A DNA stretch of 64,000 nucleotides from assembly GCA_019775845.1 (NCBI GenBank), contig JADQAV010000010.1:344871-408870 (forward strand), written 5' to 3'. The DNA is from Myrmaecium sp. VS I D KN 1 (lineage: Eukaryota > Ascomycota > Dothideomycetes > Valsariales > Valsariaceae). Each line of letters begins with the position of its first letter. Position 1 is the first letter of the stretch. The notes beneath the pieces were generated by a model that ran no database searches, was not told the DNA's origin, and was given only the letters and a program-made list of their open reading frames with translations. The position numbers and the translations under genes are program-made. Positions 22,933 to 34,705 of this stretch are shown here, in pieces.

Positions 22933-23846
22933 ATGGAAACCGACATCGGCTTCAAGGCGGCGGTGGAGGAGGCGAGGCAGGGCGCGGCAGAGGGCGGCGT
23001 CCCCATCGGTGCCTGCCTCGTCGCCGCCGACGGCACCACCATCCTCGGCCGTGGTCACAACATGCGCATCCAAAAGGGTAGCCCGACTTTGCATGTACGT
23101 CTCTCATTTGTTTAAATATGGTTTTGTTTGTCTTCGTTTGATCTTGTTTTTCTTTGACGTTTATCTCTTCTTTGGAAAGTCATTTGGATCTTCGTATCTC
23201 TCTTCTATATTCCTCTCCCACCAAAGAAAGAAACAAGAGAAAGAAAAAAGAAAGCAAATCAAGAAAGACAAACACACACACCCTCCTCCCTTCCACCCTC
23301 ACTCCACCACAAACCCCTATAAACAAGAAAAAAAGAAAAAAAGAAAAAGCAAACTAACCCCCCCCTCACCAGGGCGAGATATCCGCCCTCGAAAACGCCG
23401 GCCGCCTTCCCGGCTCCGCCTACAAAGGCGCAACCATGTACACCACCCTCTCACCCTGCGACATGTGTACCGGTGCGTGCATCATGTACGGCGTGAAGCG
23501 GGTCGTCATTGGTATGTGTCCCTCCCCCCCTCCAAAAACACCCCTCCCCAAAAAACCCCCCTCAAAAAAAGGAAGAATAAAAGGGAGAAGCTCCCGATGG
23601 CTGACGCCATCGTCCCGCAGGCGAAAACGAGACCTTCCTCGGCGGGGAGGCGTACCTGCGTGAACGCGGGATTGAGGTGGTGAATCTGGATAGTGAGGAG
23701 TGTAAGGTGTTGATGAGGGCGTTTATTCGGGAGCGGCCGAGCGAGTGGTGCGTGGAACACTCTTTTACCCCTTCTCTGACGCGAAAGCTAATTGTTCATT
23801 TTCTCTGGGGTTTAGGAATGAGGATATTGGTGTGGAGGATAAGTAG
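22933..23846 (+). CDS. FCY1: cytosine deaminase (Fcy1-type)
   Basis: Zinc hydrolase converting cytosine to uracil (and 5-fluorocytosine to 5-fluorouracil) in pyrimidine salvage. Exons 22933-23094, 23373-23511, 23621-23747 and 23816-23846 give 152 residues (yeast Fcy1 has 158). The start METDIGFKAAVEEA fits the family N-terminus. The zinc ligands are seen as H54-G-E56 in LHGEISALENAGRL and C83/C86 in SPCDMCTGA; E56 is the proton shuttle. The last exon codes only NEDIGVEDK and stop, matching the WxEDIG end of fungal Fcy1. Intron 1 is long for this window (278 bases). The gene is convergent with HEM12, 214 bases away. Confidence 0.93.
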
Positions 23847-24060
23847 ATGGGTTGAGAGAGGTGACAAGGCTTGGGATGATCACGATGAAGATGATGACGA
23901 TGACGACGATGATGATACGGTTGTAGATGTAGATGGAGATGTAGATAGCGAGAAAAGTAGGGTGTATGAAGGGTATGATATTGCTTTTTACTCTCATTCT
24001 CTCTTTTTTCCCCTCTAAAAAGGGGGTATATGTATTCATATTTCATCTGTCTATCACTCA

Positions 24061-25374
24061 TCATGACGAGGACGACGGCGCTGCCGCCGCCGTAAGTCGG
24101 TGAATTTCCGAGAAATAATGTCTCAAATCGTCAGGCTTGACGAAGGGCGTGATACCTGCAAGGAACATGGGTTAGGATAAGAGAAACAATTATGAAGAAA
24201 AAAGCGCGAGGAATAAGGTACTGACCATGACCAAGGTTGGCAATCCAGCCTTGCTTCCCGCCCTCGAACCCTTCCACCATCTCCTTGACCACCTCCGTGA
24301 TAGCCTCCTTCCCACCGTAGAGTACGCCCGGGTCAGCGTTGCCCTGGATGACCTTGCCCTTAGCGCGGGCCGTCCGGTAGGCGGCCGCCGGATCGTGCAG
24401 CCAGTCCAAGCCGATGACATTGTAGTTGGTCGCGCAGAGATCGTCGAGGGCGTACCAGGCGCCCTTGGCGAAGACGGTCATGGGGACCGGCTCTAAGCCC
24501 AGCTGCCGCAGGCGCGCGGGCAGGTGGTCGCAGATGTGGGTGAGGTAGGGCAGGGCGAACCTCTTGAAGCTGGACGGCGACAGCTCGCCGGCCCAGGAGT
24601 CAAACACCTGGATCATCTGCGCGCCCGCTTGCACCTGGAGGGCGAGGTACTCGACGCAGAGCTCGGCGATCTTCTGCAGCAGCGCTTGCGACTCCGTCGG
24701 GTACTTGTAGATCCACGTCTTGGCCTGGATGAACATCTTGCTCCCGCCGCCCTCGACCATGTAGCTCATGAGCGTCCACGGCGCGCCGCAGAAGCCGATG
24801 AGGGGCACGCGGCCCTTGAGCTTCTGGCGGGTGAGCGTGATGGCCTTGTAGACGTAGTCAAGCGCTTCCTTGACGTCGACCTCCCGCTCCATGATCTCCT
24901 GGTACTGCTTGTCCTCGGGCGACTGCAGCGGCTCCGGGAAGTGGGGGCCCTTCTTGTCGACCATGATCACCTCCATGCCCATCGCCTGGGGGATGACGAG
25001 GATGTCGGAGAAGATGATGGCGGCGTCGATGAGGCCGGCGTAGCGTTCGATGGGCTGCAGCGTCAGCGTCGACGCGATCTCCGGCGACCGGCAGCATTCG
25101 AAGAAATCGTGTCCGCCTTTCGCCTCGTGATACTCGGGGAGGTATCGACCCGCTGCGAGACACCGCGCGTTAGCACCAGACTGGAATCGGAGAAGCAGTG
25201 GGATTCGCATCGGTCGCTCACCCTGTCGCATCACCCACATCGGAGGCCGCTCCACCTTCTCTCCTACGTACAGAATCAGCAGCTGACATGAGGCTGAAGG
25301 ACCTCGAGTCGCCAACCTCTCGCGGTCCTCAGGATGAGGTCGTTTTGCATTGGCTCGAATCCGTGCTGCGACAT
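24061..25374 (-). CDS. HEM12: uroporphyrinogen decarboxylase
   Basis: Cytosolic haem-pathway enzyme that removes four carboxyl groups from uroporphyrinogen III to give coproporphyrinogen III. Exons 25374-25317, 25263-25222, 25152-24226 and 24155-24061 give 373 residues. The joined start reads [20 protein letters not shown] and continues [16 protein letters not shown], the enzyme's N-terminal signature. [31 protein letters not shown] and [12 protein letters not shown] are further conserved blocks, and [11 protein letters not shown] with NLGHGI closes the barrel. The first intron has a weak donor (GTTGGC at 25316) but is the only join that yields the conserved GEKVERPP. The gene is divergent from MSH1 and convergent with FCY1. 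Confidence 0.93.
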
Positions 25375-25791
25375 GTTTGCTGAATGTGTGTGGTGGGCGA
25401 GCTTGCGGAGGAGAAAGTGAGGTTGCTCGCTGCTGGTGGTGTTCAACCGTCGGACGCGGGAAATTCAGAGATCCCCTCAGCGGGCCAGATGATGCGGGGC
25501 GGGGACTCCTCAGGTCGCCCTTGTTGCCTGACGGCTAGGTTATCTCCGGTGGCGTCCGTCCAAGATCTCCCGAGCTCCGGCGGAGATCCCTTGGGGACCA
25601 GTCGGGGGCCCTTGCACGTGTGCTTTGCCTATCCGACCCTTGCCCTTGCTGGGACCGTCTGGGGTTCAAGATTTCTTCGTCAACCAGAGTGACCGAGTGT
25701 CCGAGTGCAACCACGCCCGTCCTCCACCGTTCCCCGTCCCGGCCACAATTCCTCAGTACATCCGTACTCGGGACACACCACACCGATCCCG
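25375..25791. promoter_or_regulatory. shared divergent promoter HEM12/MSH1
   Basis: 417 bases between the two ATGs; no separate gene is visible. Both products act in or feed mitochondrial function, so shared control is possible but not shown. Confidence 0.45.
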
Positions 25792-28700
25792 ATGGTGTTG
25801 GCGAGGAGCCTGCTGCGACGAGGGTCCGCCGTCTCCACCGGACTGCCGCATCCCCTCCGGCGCGCATACGGTGCCAATGTCCTCCTCCGACACGGTTCCT
25901 CTCTGAGCGGATGGTCGACGACTCCCCGAGTCTCCGCAGGTTCACCATGTTTGCCTGCACGATACCCGGCCATCCAGCGCCGCGGCGCGAAGAAGAAGTC
26001 CACCGTCAACTTCGACGAGCTCACCGGACCGGTGTCGTCGGAGCCAATTCCCGAGCGGACCTACGACAGTGATACCCCCGAATACCCCACCGTCCTCCAG
26101 CAGGCGAAGAATAATATGATCAAGTTCAACCATGCCGTCCTGCTCACTCGCGTCGGCGGCTTCTACGAGCTCTACTTCGAGCATGCCGATACGTACGGAC
26201 CCCTCCTGAACCTGAGAGTGTCCAAGAAGAAAGCGGGCTCGAAGTATGTCTCCATGGCCGGATTCCCGTACTTCCAGCTGGACCGCTTCCTCAAGATCCT
26301 CGTGCAAGACCTGGGCAAATACGTCGCCATCAGCGAGGAATTTGCCAATGATCTGTCGAAAAAGGTCAAAACCGGTGGAAACTTGTTCGATCGCAAAGTC
26401 ACCCGCGTCATCACTCCCGGAACGCTGATTGACGAACATTTCATGGACCCCTGGGCGAACAACTATCTTCTCAGCATCCACACCACGACCAAGGCCCCGA
26501 CGAAGAAATCAAAGAAATCAAGCAAACAGCAAAATCAACCGGAGCCGGTGCCGGAGCCGGTGCCGGAGCCGGATGACAAGATTGGATTCGCGTGGTTGGA
26601 CCTGTCAAGCGGCGACTTCTTCACACAGACGACGGACATCGTTTCGCTGCAGTCGGCGGTCGCACGTATTGGCCCACGCGAGATTGTGGTGGATGCCTCG
26701 CTGGAGAAGTCAGACCCGCTTGGAGTGCTGCCGATTCTCCGGAAGGATGGCTACGTCGTCACCTTCCAGCCGTCACCGGAGAAGGAGATGACGGTAGAGG
26801 ATTGGACGCCGATGCTGAGCGAGTCCGTGCCGGACTTCGAGCCGTCATCGTTCAGCCCGGCCGAGATCGCAGCGGGAGGCGCGCTCCTAACATACGTCAA
26901 GACTCAACTGCAAGGGAACACGGGCAACCTTCAGGCTCCTGTCCAACAACAGGCGCAGGATTACATGCAGATCGACAAGAACACCCTAAAGGCACTTGAA
27001 CTTCGGGCTACCTTGAGAGACGGCAAGTTCGAAGGAAGTCTGCTGCATGCTCTCAAGCGGACAGTCACTAAGAGTGGAATGCGATTGTTGACTCAGCGGA
27101 TGTGTAAGTTTATATATTTGTGCGGCATCATAAACTGCATGCTGAATATGTCTAGTGGCGCCGTCTATGTCCCTTCAGGTGATCAATGATCGGCTGGACC
27201 TCGTGGAAGGGATGCTAAAAAATCAAGCCTTGCGGGAAGAACTGGTCATGTACTTATGCAAAACGTTCGATACGTCCAGGCTGGTGCAGAGATTCACTTT
27301 CGGGCGAGGAGATGCGGACGATCTGATTGAGATTGCCAAGACGGTCCGGACCACGCAGATCATCGCTGCCCTTCTCAAAGCACATCTGGCCCCTGTTCAG
27401 CCGGGTGAAGATCGTACCGAGCTGCCGGCTCCTTTCAAAGCACTGCTACAACGGTTCTCACTCGAAGGACCTGTAGAGCTCGCTGAGCGCATCGTGGATG
27501 CCATCGATGAAGACGGCCTTTCGGAAAAACATCGCCAAGAGAGCGACGAGGCTGCAGAGATCGTCGAGATGGCTCAAGGCGTTGTGCAGGAAGAGGCGGA
27601 GGAAGATGATCTCAAGACCCTGCCGAAACGGCTGCACCCGAAGAAGCGTCCTTCCACGAGCGTCCGGTCACTCTACGACAAGAGCAGCGATGTCTGGATC
27701 ATGCGCAACTCCGCCAGCCCCACGCTCGAACAGCTGCATTCGGTCCTCGGACGCCTGGAAGAGGAGAAGTCTTACCTCGAATATGAACTTCGCGAGCGAT
27801 TCGAAGCTCCCAGCCTCACGCTCAAATGGACCCCGTCACTCGGGCACATATGCCACGTCAAGGGCAGGGACGCGACGCACATCGCCTCGGCCACGGGCGC
27901 CCGCAGCGTGGGCTCCTCCAAATCCACCCGGTCCATCCACATCAACGAGTGGACCCAGCTGGGCGGGCAGATCGACGAGACCCGCCAGCGGATCCGGAGC
28001 GAGGAGCAGGCGGTCCTCGCCTCCCTCCGGGCGGCCGTTGTGCAGAACCTGGTCAAGCTCCGACGCAACGCGGCCGCGCTGGACGAGCTCGACGTGGCGT
28101 GCGCGCTCGCCGAGCTGGCGGAGGAGAAGAACTTCGTCCGGCCGCAGCTGAACCCGGGCCGGTCGCACAAGATCACGGGCGGGCGGCACCCGGTCGTGGA
28201 GACGGGCCTGAAGGAGCAGGGCAAGGTGTTCACGGCGAACGACTGCTACGTCGGCGAGGACGCGGAGCGGATCTGGCTGATCACGGGGCCGAACATGGCG
28301 GGCAAGTCGACCTTCCTCCGGCAGAACGCGCTCATCTCCATCCTCGCGCAGACGGGCTCGTTCGTGCCGGCGTCGTACGCCGAGATCGGCCTGGTGGACA
28401 AGATCCTCTCCCGCGTCGGCTCGGCCGACAACCTGTACGAGGACCAGTCCACCTTCATGGTCGAGATGCTCGAGACCGCCGCCATCCTCCGCCAGGCCAC
28501 CCCGCGCAGCTTCGTCGTCATGGACGAGGTGGGGCGCGGCACCACCCCGGAGGACGGCGTCGCCGTCGGCTTCGCCTGCCTCCATCACCTCCGCGCCCGC
28601 AACCGCGCCCGCACCCTCTTCGCCACTCACTTCCACGCCCTCGCCGACATGACCCGCGACTGGCCTGAGGTCGGCGCGTTTTGCACGGATGTTGTGGAGC

Positions 28701-29035
28701 GCCCTGACGGCGAGTGGTCGTACGTCCACCGCCTGCGTCGCGGCGTCAACCGGGAGAGTCATGCGCTCAAGGTGGCGAGAGTGGCTGGCTTGCCCGAGGA
28801 GGCTATCGAGGTCGCGCGGAAGGTCTTGGAGGGGCTGAAGGCGCAGAGCGAGGGGGTAGCGACGCCGGGAGAGCCCAAGGAGCCGGAAGAACCGAGGGAG
28901 CCGGAGGCGATGGAGGAGCTGCAGAAGAGTGAGGATCTGCGAGAAATGGAGGAGTCGCACAAAATGGAGCAGACAGATGAACCGAGGGAGCCGGAGGAGC
29001 CGAAGGAGCCGGAGGAGAGGGTAGAGACCGCTTAA
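25792..29035 (+). CDS. MSH1: mitochondrial MutS homologue Msh1
   Basis: Mismatch-binding ATPase that maintains mitochondrial DNA. Exons 25792-27103 and 27156-29035 (52-base intron) give 1063 residues. The N-terminus MVLARSLLRRGSAVSTG is Arg-rich and nearly free of acidic residues, a good mitochondrial presequence. The mismatch-recognition domain has GGFYELYFEHA, the eukaryotic MutS F-x-E motif, at about residue 124. The ATPase domain has Walker A GPNMAGKST (about 815) and FVVMDEVGRGTTPEDG (about 890), then THFHALADM. The last 55 residues are an acidic Glu/Pro-rich tail with repeated EPREPEEP-type units, not part of the family core. The frame extends upstream of 25792 without an ATG, so this is the first possible start. 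Confidence 0.92.
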
Positions 29036-29345
29036 GGACTTCTCTTGCTCGCTGGAGCGCCTCTACAAGGTGGTTCTGTACCAACGGTGTGAAATACGAG
29101 AAGGGGAAAAAACATACAAGGCACGCTGGGAAACTGTAACGGAGGTGACGAGAGCAACTCCTTCTGAAAGGAAAAACACAGGGGACGGGGAATGAAAAAG
29201 AGGTAGCTGCTGTCCAATTCCGCTCAGAAACTTGTATATGTATTTGTACGAATGCCATGTGTAGGGGGGAGAGGTATAGAACATCATCTAAGTTTGCACT
29301 ACCGACTCTTCTTCCTTCTTCTTCTTCTTCTTCTCCTCCTCCTCC
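29036..29345. other. intergenic between convergent MSH1 and CAP2
   Basis: 310 bases with both 3' flanks. A pyrimidine run rich in TTC and CTC triplets (29300-29345) ends at the CAP2 stop codon. Confidence 0.5.
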
Positions 29346-30516
29346 TCACCGTCCTCCCATGCTGTTGATCATCTCCCTGTGCGTGGCCTTGTCACGGTTG
29401 GCTTGGCTGAGAGGGGGTAGACCTGCATTGAGAAGAGGATACGTTAGTAAAGGGACCGACCGAGGTCCGTCGCCCGTCATGCCAAACGAGCGGAGAGAAG
29501 AAAGCGAAAGGGAGAAAACTTACTCCGCAGATCCCCAACAACGTCCTTCGCCTTGCCAAAGTAGACCTCCTGGAGCAAGTTCCGCATCTTGAGCTCCATG
29601 TCCTCGACCATGCGGCCGATGTTGGCCACGTGGCTGCCGTCGTCCTCGACGGGGAGGTCCTGCTCGACCTGGCGGACCATGTTGCCGCTCAGGTCCATCG
29701 TGCCGAGGGCGTCGGAGTCGGTGCCGAGGCTGAGGATGACGGTGCTCGTGAGCTTGTAGTGCGCCGTCCGCGCGCGGTCCAGCGCCTCGAACACGTGGAT
29801 GCTGTCCCAGCTGCCGGCGCTCTTGGGGGTCGGGGAGACGGCTGCGGATGGGGACGGTTGTGGTTCCCGTGTTAGCTGGTTTGTGCGGGCTCCTTGTGGC
29901 GCGGAGCGGTGGTGGTACGGGTGGGTTTTCACGTACACTTCTTGAGCAGGACGCAGCCTGCGAACCCGTCGTCTACATCCCAGAGGTAGACGCTCGATAT
30001 GCCACCCTCGAAGTACCTATTTATGTTTGATCAGCTTGCCAGTGCTCCCTTCACACGACCGGCCTGTCCCACGGTCCAACAGGGCCCCAAGTAGTATAGG
30101 GGAGAAGCAAACGTACAGCTCCCGATACACGTCAAAGGCCTCGTTGGCCTTGACCTCCATTTTCCTAATCCGATCGCTCGGCACGACGCCGTCACCGTCC
30201 TCCAGGGGCGGCTCGAACTCATTGCTCCAGGGACTCCGCCAGCTGTCGCCGTCGCGGTTGTAGTCGCAGCAGAGGAAGTCCCGACCCGTCTTGGTGCACC
30301 GCTTCACCGCGAGCGGCACGTCCACCGACTCGAGCAGGTCCTCGGTCAGGTGGGGGGCGAGCTGGCAGAGCAGGTCCACGTTCTTGGACGTGTCCTTCGG
30401 GTTCAGGCGGCGGAGGAGGTCGCTGGTTTTCGGTTAGAGGAGAGATGTCGCTTGAGACTTTGGGGAAAAAGCTGGGAATCTTACAGAGCACTGTCAAAAG
30501 GGTCTGCGGAAGCCAT
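29346..30516 (-). CDS. CAP2: F-actin-capping protein subunit beta
   Basis: Beta subunit of the CapZ heterodimer that caps actin-filament barbed ends, acting at cortical patches. Exons 30516-30485, 30422-30117, 30016-29937, 29841-29524 and 29422-29346 give 270 residues, the family size. The start [20 protein letters not shown] and the block CKQ-like [19 protein letters not shown] (here preceded by KTGRDF) identify it. [20 protein letters not shown] follows, then [20 protein letters not shown] and [19 protein letters not shown]. The last exon codes the tentacle end, finishing [10 protein letters not shown]. All introns have consensus ends. The gene is convergent with MSH1. Confidence 0.94.
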
Positions 30517-31148
30517 GGTGATGTGAGGGCGGGAGGATATAGCGGGGAGTTGTTCGTTGTTTAGAGCATGCATCCCCAGTTGCTACCAAGGTGTCGAGGC
30601 GGGGCGCTGGTCCGAGCACCTCCCCTGCTCCGCTTCACCCCCTTTCGGAAAGCAGCACTATATTGCAGTACATCCAGCATGAATAATACTCGTTTCGCCT
30701 TGGTCATATAATATAGTGCTTCACTTCACGACACCGTAAGCAATGAAAGACCCCGTATATGATGGCATTACCAGAATGATACAGTTTTCGTATTACAAAA
30801 GACTAATCTACAACGTCATAAGATCGCTACATTACATGGTCGTACTTGATACTCTAGATGGGAACTGGGACTCAAAGGCCCTCTTTTTGTACAAATGTGA
30901 ATTAAAAAAAATGCCGAAGATGGTATCTAGGGCGTGTTAGGCTGACATGAGGACATCGTACAAGTACATCTATGTGCGACGGGCTCAGGGAAGTAAAGGC
31001 CCAGCCGCAACACGTGAAACACGCAGATCCTCCCAAGCCCGAGGAGCGAGAATCATGCAGCGAGGTTCGTAAGGTCGAGTTTGACAGAGCCTCGGGATGC
31101 TATCTGGGCACAGAAAGCAGGTATTTCTGCCCGTGGTCGTGAAGTTGC
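30517..31148. other. intergenic between CAP2 and the phosphotransferase gene
   Basis: 632 bases with no credible gene, AT-rich in the middle (30650-30950). It contains the CAP2 promoter and the 3' flank of the phosphotransferase gene. Confidence 0.5.
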
Positions 31149-32643
31149 TCAGTCATACCTGAACTTCCCATTTGCTGCACCATTCTGACCGCGGCTGTCC
31201 GGCCGCTCCACTCGGAGCTTGCCGTTGCCAACCTTCTCACCCTCCTTCTCAGGAGGTGGCCTGTGAGGGATAGTCAAACAGTTGATTCCGAGGTATCGGC
31301 AAATACTGTTGATGACCAGGATGGCCCAGTTCGCGTACACAACGGCGGCGAAGACGAAGTACGCTCTCAAGTACCATAGCTCGGTCCTGGCACCAAGAGC
31401 CGGCAGACCAAAGAAAGGAAGGTTTGCCAGGAAGGCACCGCCAATCAAGGGAGCAAGCATGACCGTCCAGTATGGGAACGGCTGATGCGTCAGATGCGCT
31501 AGGATGATTTTTGTTGTCATGCGGCCGAAGACAAGCGACATTGTGAGACAGAATAGCAGCAGATGATTTCCCGAGAGGAGGCAGGACGTCGGCGATCCCA
31601 ACCATGCAGCGCAGCATGCCGTGAAGACGATCATGGGCGTCCATTCGAGGAATAGCGGCGCCATCGGAAGATCCTGTCGCTTCCGAGCTTTGTAGACGTT
31701 CACGACGCAGTCCGGAAGATGGCACACGAGGAAGCTGATTGCGAGGATATAGTTCCAAAGATCGCGGAAGTTGTGCTGTCCAAGGTAAGCACCCACGGAT
31801 GGGAAGTGGGTGACGATCGGCTCCGACCAAATCTGCGGGCCATAGTATCCAGAAAGGATCATGATGGTGCAGGCGATTATCAGACCCTCTGCACAACTGG
31901 TCAGTAAAGCATGATCGGACCGGCGCGGCCGGGTGTATACGAACCAGTGGGACCATTGAAATACCCGAGGAACAGCGTGTGTGTATGGTACGTTTCCCAG
32001 GTTGAGAAGAACATCGGCAAGCACGGGATAAGGGCGGTAAAAGCACCTGTCTTCGTTGGCCCGAATCCCATGGCGGCCGTCTCGAGCAGACTCGCAAGCG
32101 TGCAGTTCAGGGAGTCAATCCCATGGTCGAAGAGCTCTCCCAGAGGGCTCGATGTGCCAGTCCTCCGCGCTTGCTTGCCGTCCACATTGTCCATGGTCGA
32201 GTACATCCAGATTCCGAACGCGAAGCTATAGTAGATCCATGATGGCCCGGGTCCGACGAGATCCGGGATATAGACTGCCATGAGGGCGACATTGCCAAGG
32301 ATGAACATGAATCCAAGCAAGGTGACGAGGTTGGGGGCGAGCCATAGCGGCAGCAGCTCCACGAAGCCGTTCCAGTAGTGCTTAAGAATATAGCGGGAGA
32401 TGAAGGACTTGTCTACGCTCGAGTACTTGTAGGATTTGAGGTGCGATAATGCTTCTTCCGAAACGCTGTCGTGAACCGCGGTGTCTGTTCCATGCATCTC
32501 GTGTTAGCTCCTGGCGTCGCGCCGGGTGTATAGATCTCGTGGGTGGACTGATGGTTGCACGGTGTGTGCGCGGGTTGATGGTGAGGCCGCGAGATTATTT
32601 TTCTCCGCTCGGAAAAAGGGAGAGGGGACGTACTCTGATCCAT
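31149..32643 (-). CDS. EPT1: CDP-alcohol phosphotransferase (ethanolamine/choline phosphotransferase)
   Basis: Last step of the Kennedy pathway: CDP-ethanolamine or CDP-choline plus diacylglycerol gives the phospholipid, in ER/Golgi membranes. Exons 32643-32634, 32484-31945 and 31888-31149 give 429 residues. The catalytic signature DGx2ARx8Gx3Dx3D is intact in DGKQARRTGTSSPLGELFDH followed by GID (about 105-127). Many hydrophobic helices follow. The first coding exon is just ten bases (MDQ plus one base). It is supported by a GTACGT donor, a GCTAAC branch point 19 bases before the acceptor, and frame. If that intron is ignored, translation could start at 32497 (MHGTDTAV). Ethanolamine versus choline preference cannot be told from sequence, so EPT1 stands for EPT1/CPT1. 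Confidence 0.88.
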
Positions 32644-34705
32644 GCCTTCAACATAGGGATATTGTCCAGCGAAGAAGAGAGGGAGGAGGGGCCGGTTCGG
32701 CTTGGAGGGATAGGGAAGATTCATGAGTGTACGGTAAGTCTGCAGGCCATCTGGCGGTAGAAGGGGAAGAAGTGTCGAATGGACAAGATTCACTGCGGAC
32801 TGCGGCGGGCGCATTCGGCGGGACCTCCTTCAGGGACGGAAAAGGGTCCAATGACGACCGGGCGCGCCAATCAGGCCCGGCACGTGAAGATGGGACGAAC
32901 AACATCCGACAACCCTGGCCGCGTCTGGCCCACCAAGGAGTTATCCGTACATCGTCCAGTTGTATGTACGGTCGTTTGACGTGCAGCTCTGCGATTGCAT
33001 TGCGCATCGGGATCACCTGGAAACCTTATATACGTACATCTGCTACTCTGTAAATAGGACACGGTGACTCCCAGTCCCATGCAGCCAGGCCGGTTCCTAT
33101 CATCCTTCCGACCTGCATGCTCATCTTCACGGTCCGGAAGGTAAACAGGACTTCGGCAACGCGCGGCAGCGTGGTCCGCCCTTATGGATACCGGGTGGGA
33201 CTTGATGCCGGTGCTACTCCAATGTCCAGGTCCGCTTTATAGTGAAGTACTGCATACTTTTACATTCTCCGGATCTTGTGTATAGCAGGCATCGGCATCG
33301 CTCAAGCGTAGGTACAGTATCGTGGTTTGCTCGCTCTGGACAAGCATTCACGTTTCCAACCCGCTATTCTTCTCTGCCAAACAAACCTATGTCCGCGTCA
33401 CCACCCCAAAGTAACCGTTTGTATCAATCAAATGATGAGAGTCAATGTAGCATGGCAGGCATCACGACCTCATTGCCAGCAACTCACGGGCCAGTTATGA
33501 AGGACCGTTTGGACATGCCACATAGACCACGTAGCGACTCCAAGGAGAACTATAACAGTTGTCGAGTCCCACTTGTCCTCTACTCACCGTCCTTTTGACA
33601 TTCTCACGCTCTGTATATCTCACTCCCGCTGCTACTCGAGCGCAAGCTATTGTTTGATATGTCTCGTACAGCTTCTAGCTAGTATTTGGGACTTTCCTCA
33701 CAGGGAGCCTTGCCCACTTCCGCCGCCAAGTGAGCGGAAACCATCACGAAACCCGTCCGCCAGATCGCCCTGGTTGCAAGGGCGCTTCGCATGGTTACTT
33801 GTATGCTTATCTGGATCGCTTCCAGGGCTGAGGTTCCCAAGATCACCGTCGCATTCGCAACTACGAACGCTTATCCAATCTTTTCCGCTCATGGGTCGTA
33901 AACGCTAGGAGGCGCTACCAGACCATTCAGTCACTGCTTTCAGCACGACGACCGAACCGGTATTTACTTGCATCCGGGGCGCTGCTCTCCAGAAGTCATA
34001 TTTTAAGTCTGCTGAAGGCCGGGTTTTGAGTTGGTTCCAAGCACGGCCTCTGAGACTCTGCGCGTCTCGAAGACTGGCTCAAGGTCGTGAACGTCGCACA
34101 AGTCACAGAGCAACCCCTCACCCCCTTCCCCACCTTACCCAGATCGCTCTCAGACTCCCTTCAAGTTGTTGCGAGATGGAAACCCTTCTTTCAGATTTCC
34201 TTACAACTGTCAAACCCTCTCACATAGTACTTCAGGGCGCGAGGAAGGGGGGTAACCCGTTGTTTTGGATACCGCAAATGGGCGTCAAGACCTGGCTAAG
34301 GATGGGCCTGGAAGATCCAACATGATGCACCTCCCACAGCCGCAGCAGTCTAACGATCTATGAAAAGAACCCTATCCCTTCACCTCAGTTTGCTGAAGTT
34401 TTGGCACTTTCTCTATCGTTGTCGTCGTGCTGGATCTGCCTCTGCTATCCGGAGCCCCCTCCGCTCTTAAACGTTGTCACCTTCGTTTTCCCTCTCTCCG
34501 CTCTTCCCCCTTTCGATGTCGTTTTGATATCGACATTCCGTTCTTTTCCTTTTCTTCGTGAACTAACAGCTGGTCTGACTATTCCTTTCTTTCCTGTGAA
34601 TATAACTGCGTCGATCGCTGGAGCAGGCCTCACTTCACTTTCACTGTCGCTATTTCTCACAGTCCAGGGAGGAGGAGCGGAACGCTCTTTTACGCACCGC
34701 TCGAC
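32644..34705. other. 2-kb gene-free region
   Basis: Only short unconvincing frames occur (up to 120 codons, no conserved motif, no coherent splicing). It contains the phosphotransferase promoter at the left. At the right, a C/T-rich leader (34390-34700) precedes the Thr/Ser-rich gene. No mobile-element ends were recognised. Confidence 0.45.

Noticed and set aside
27836-28960. 374-codon antisense frame over MSH1
   Set aside because: Shadow of the GC-rich ATPase domain; no domain of its own.
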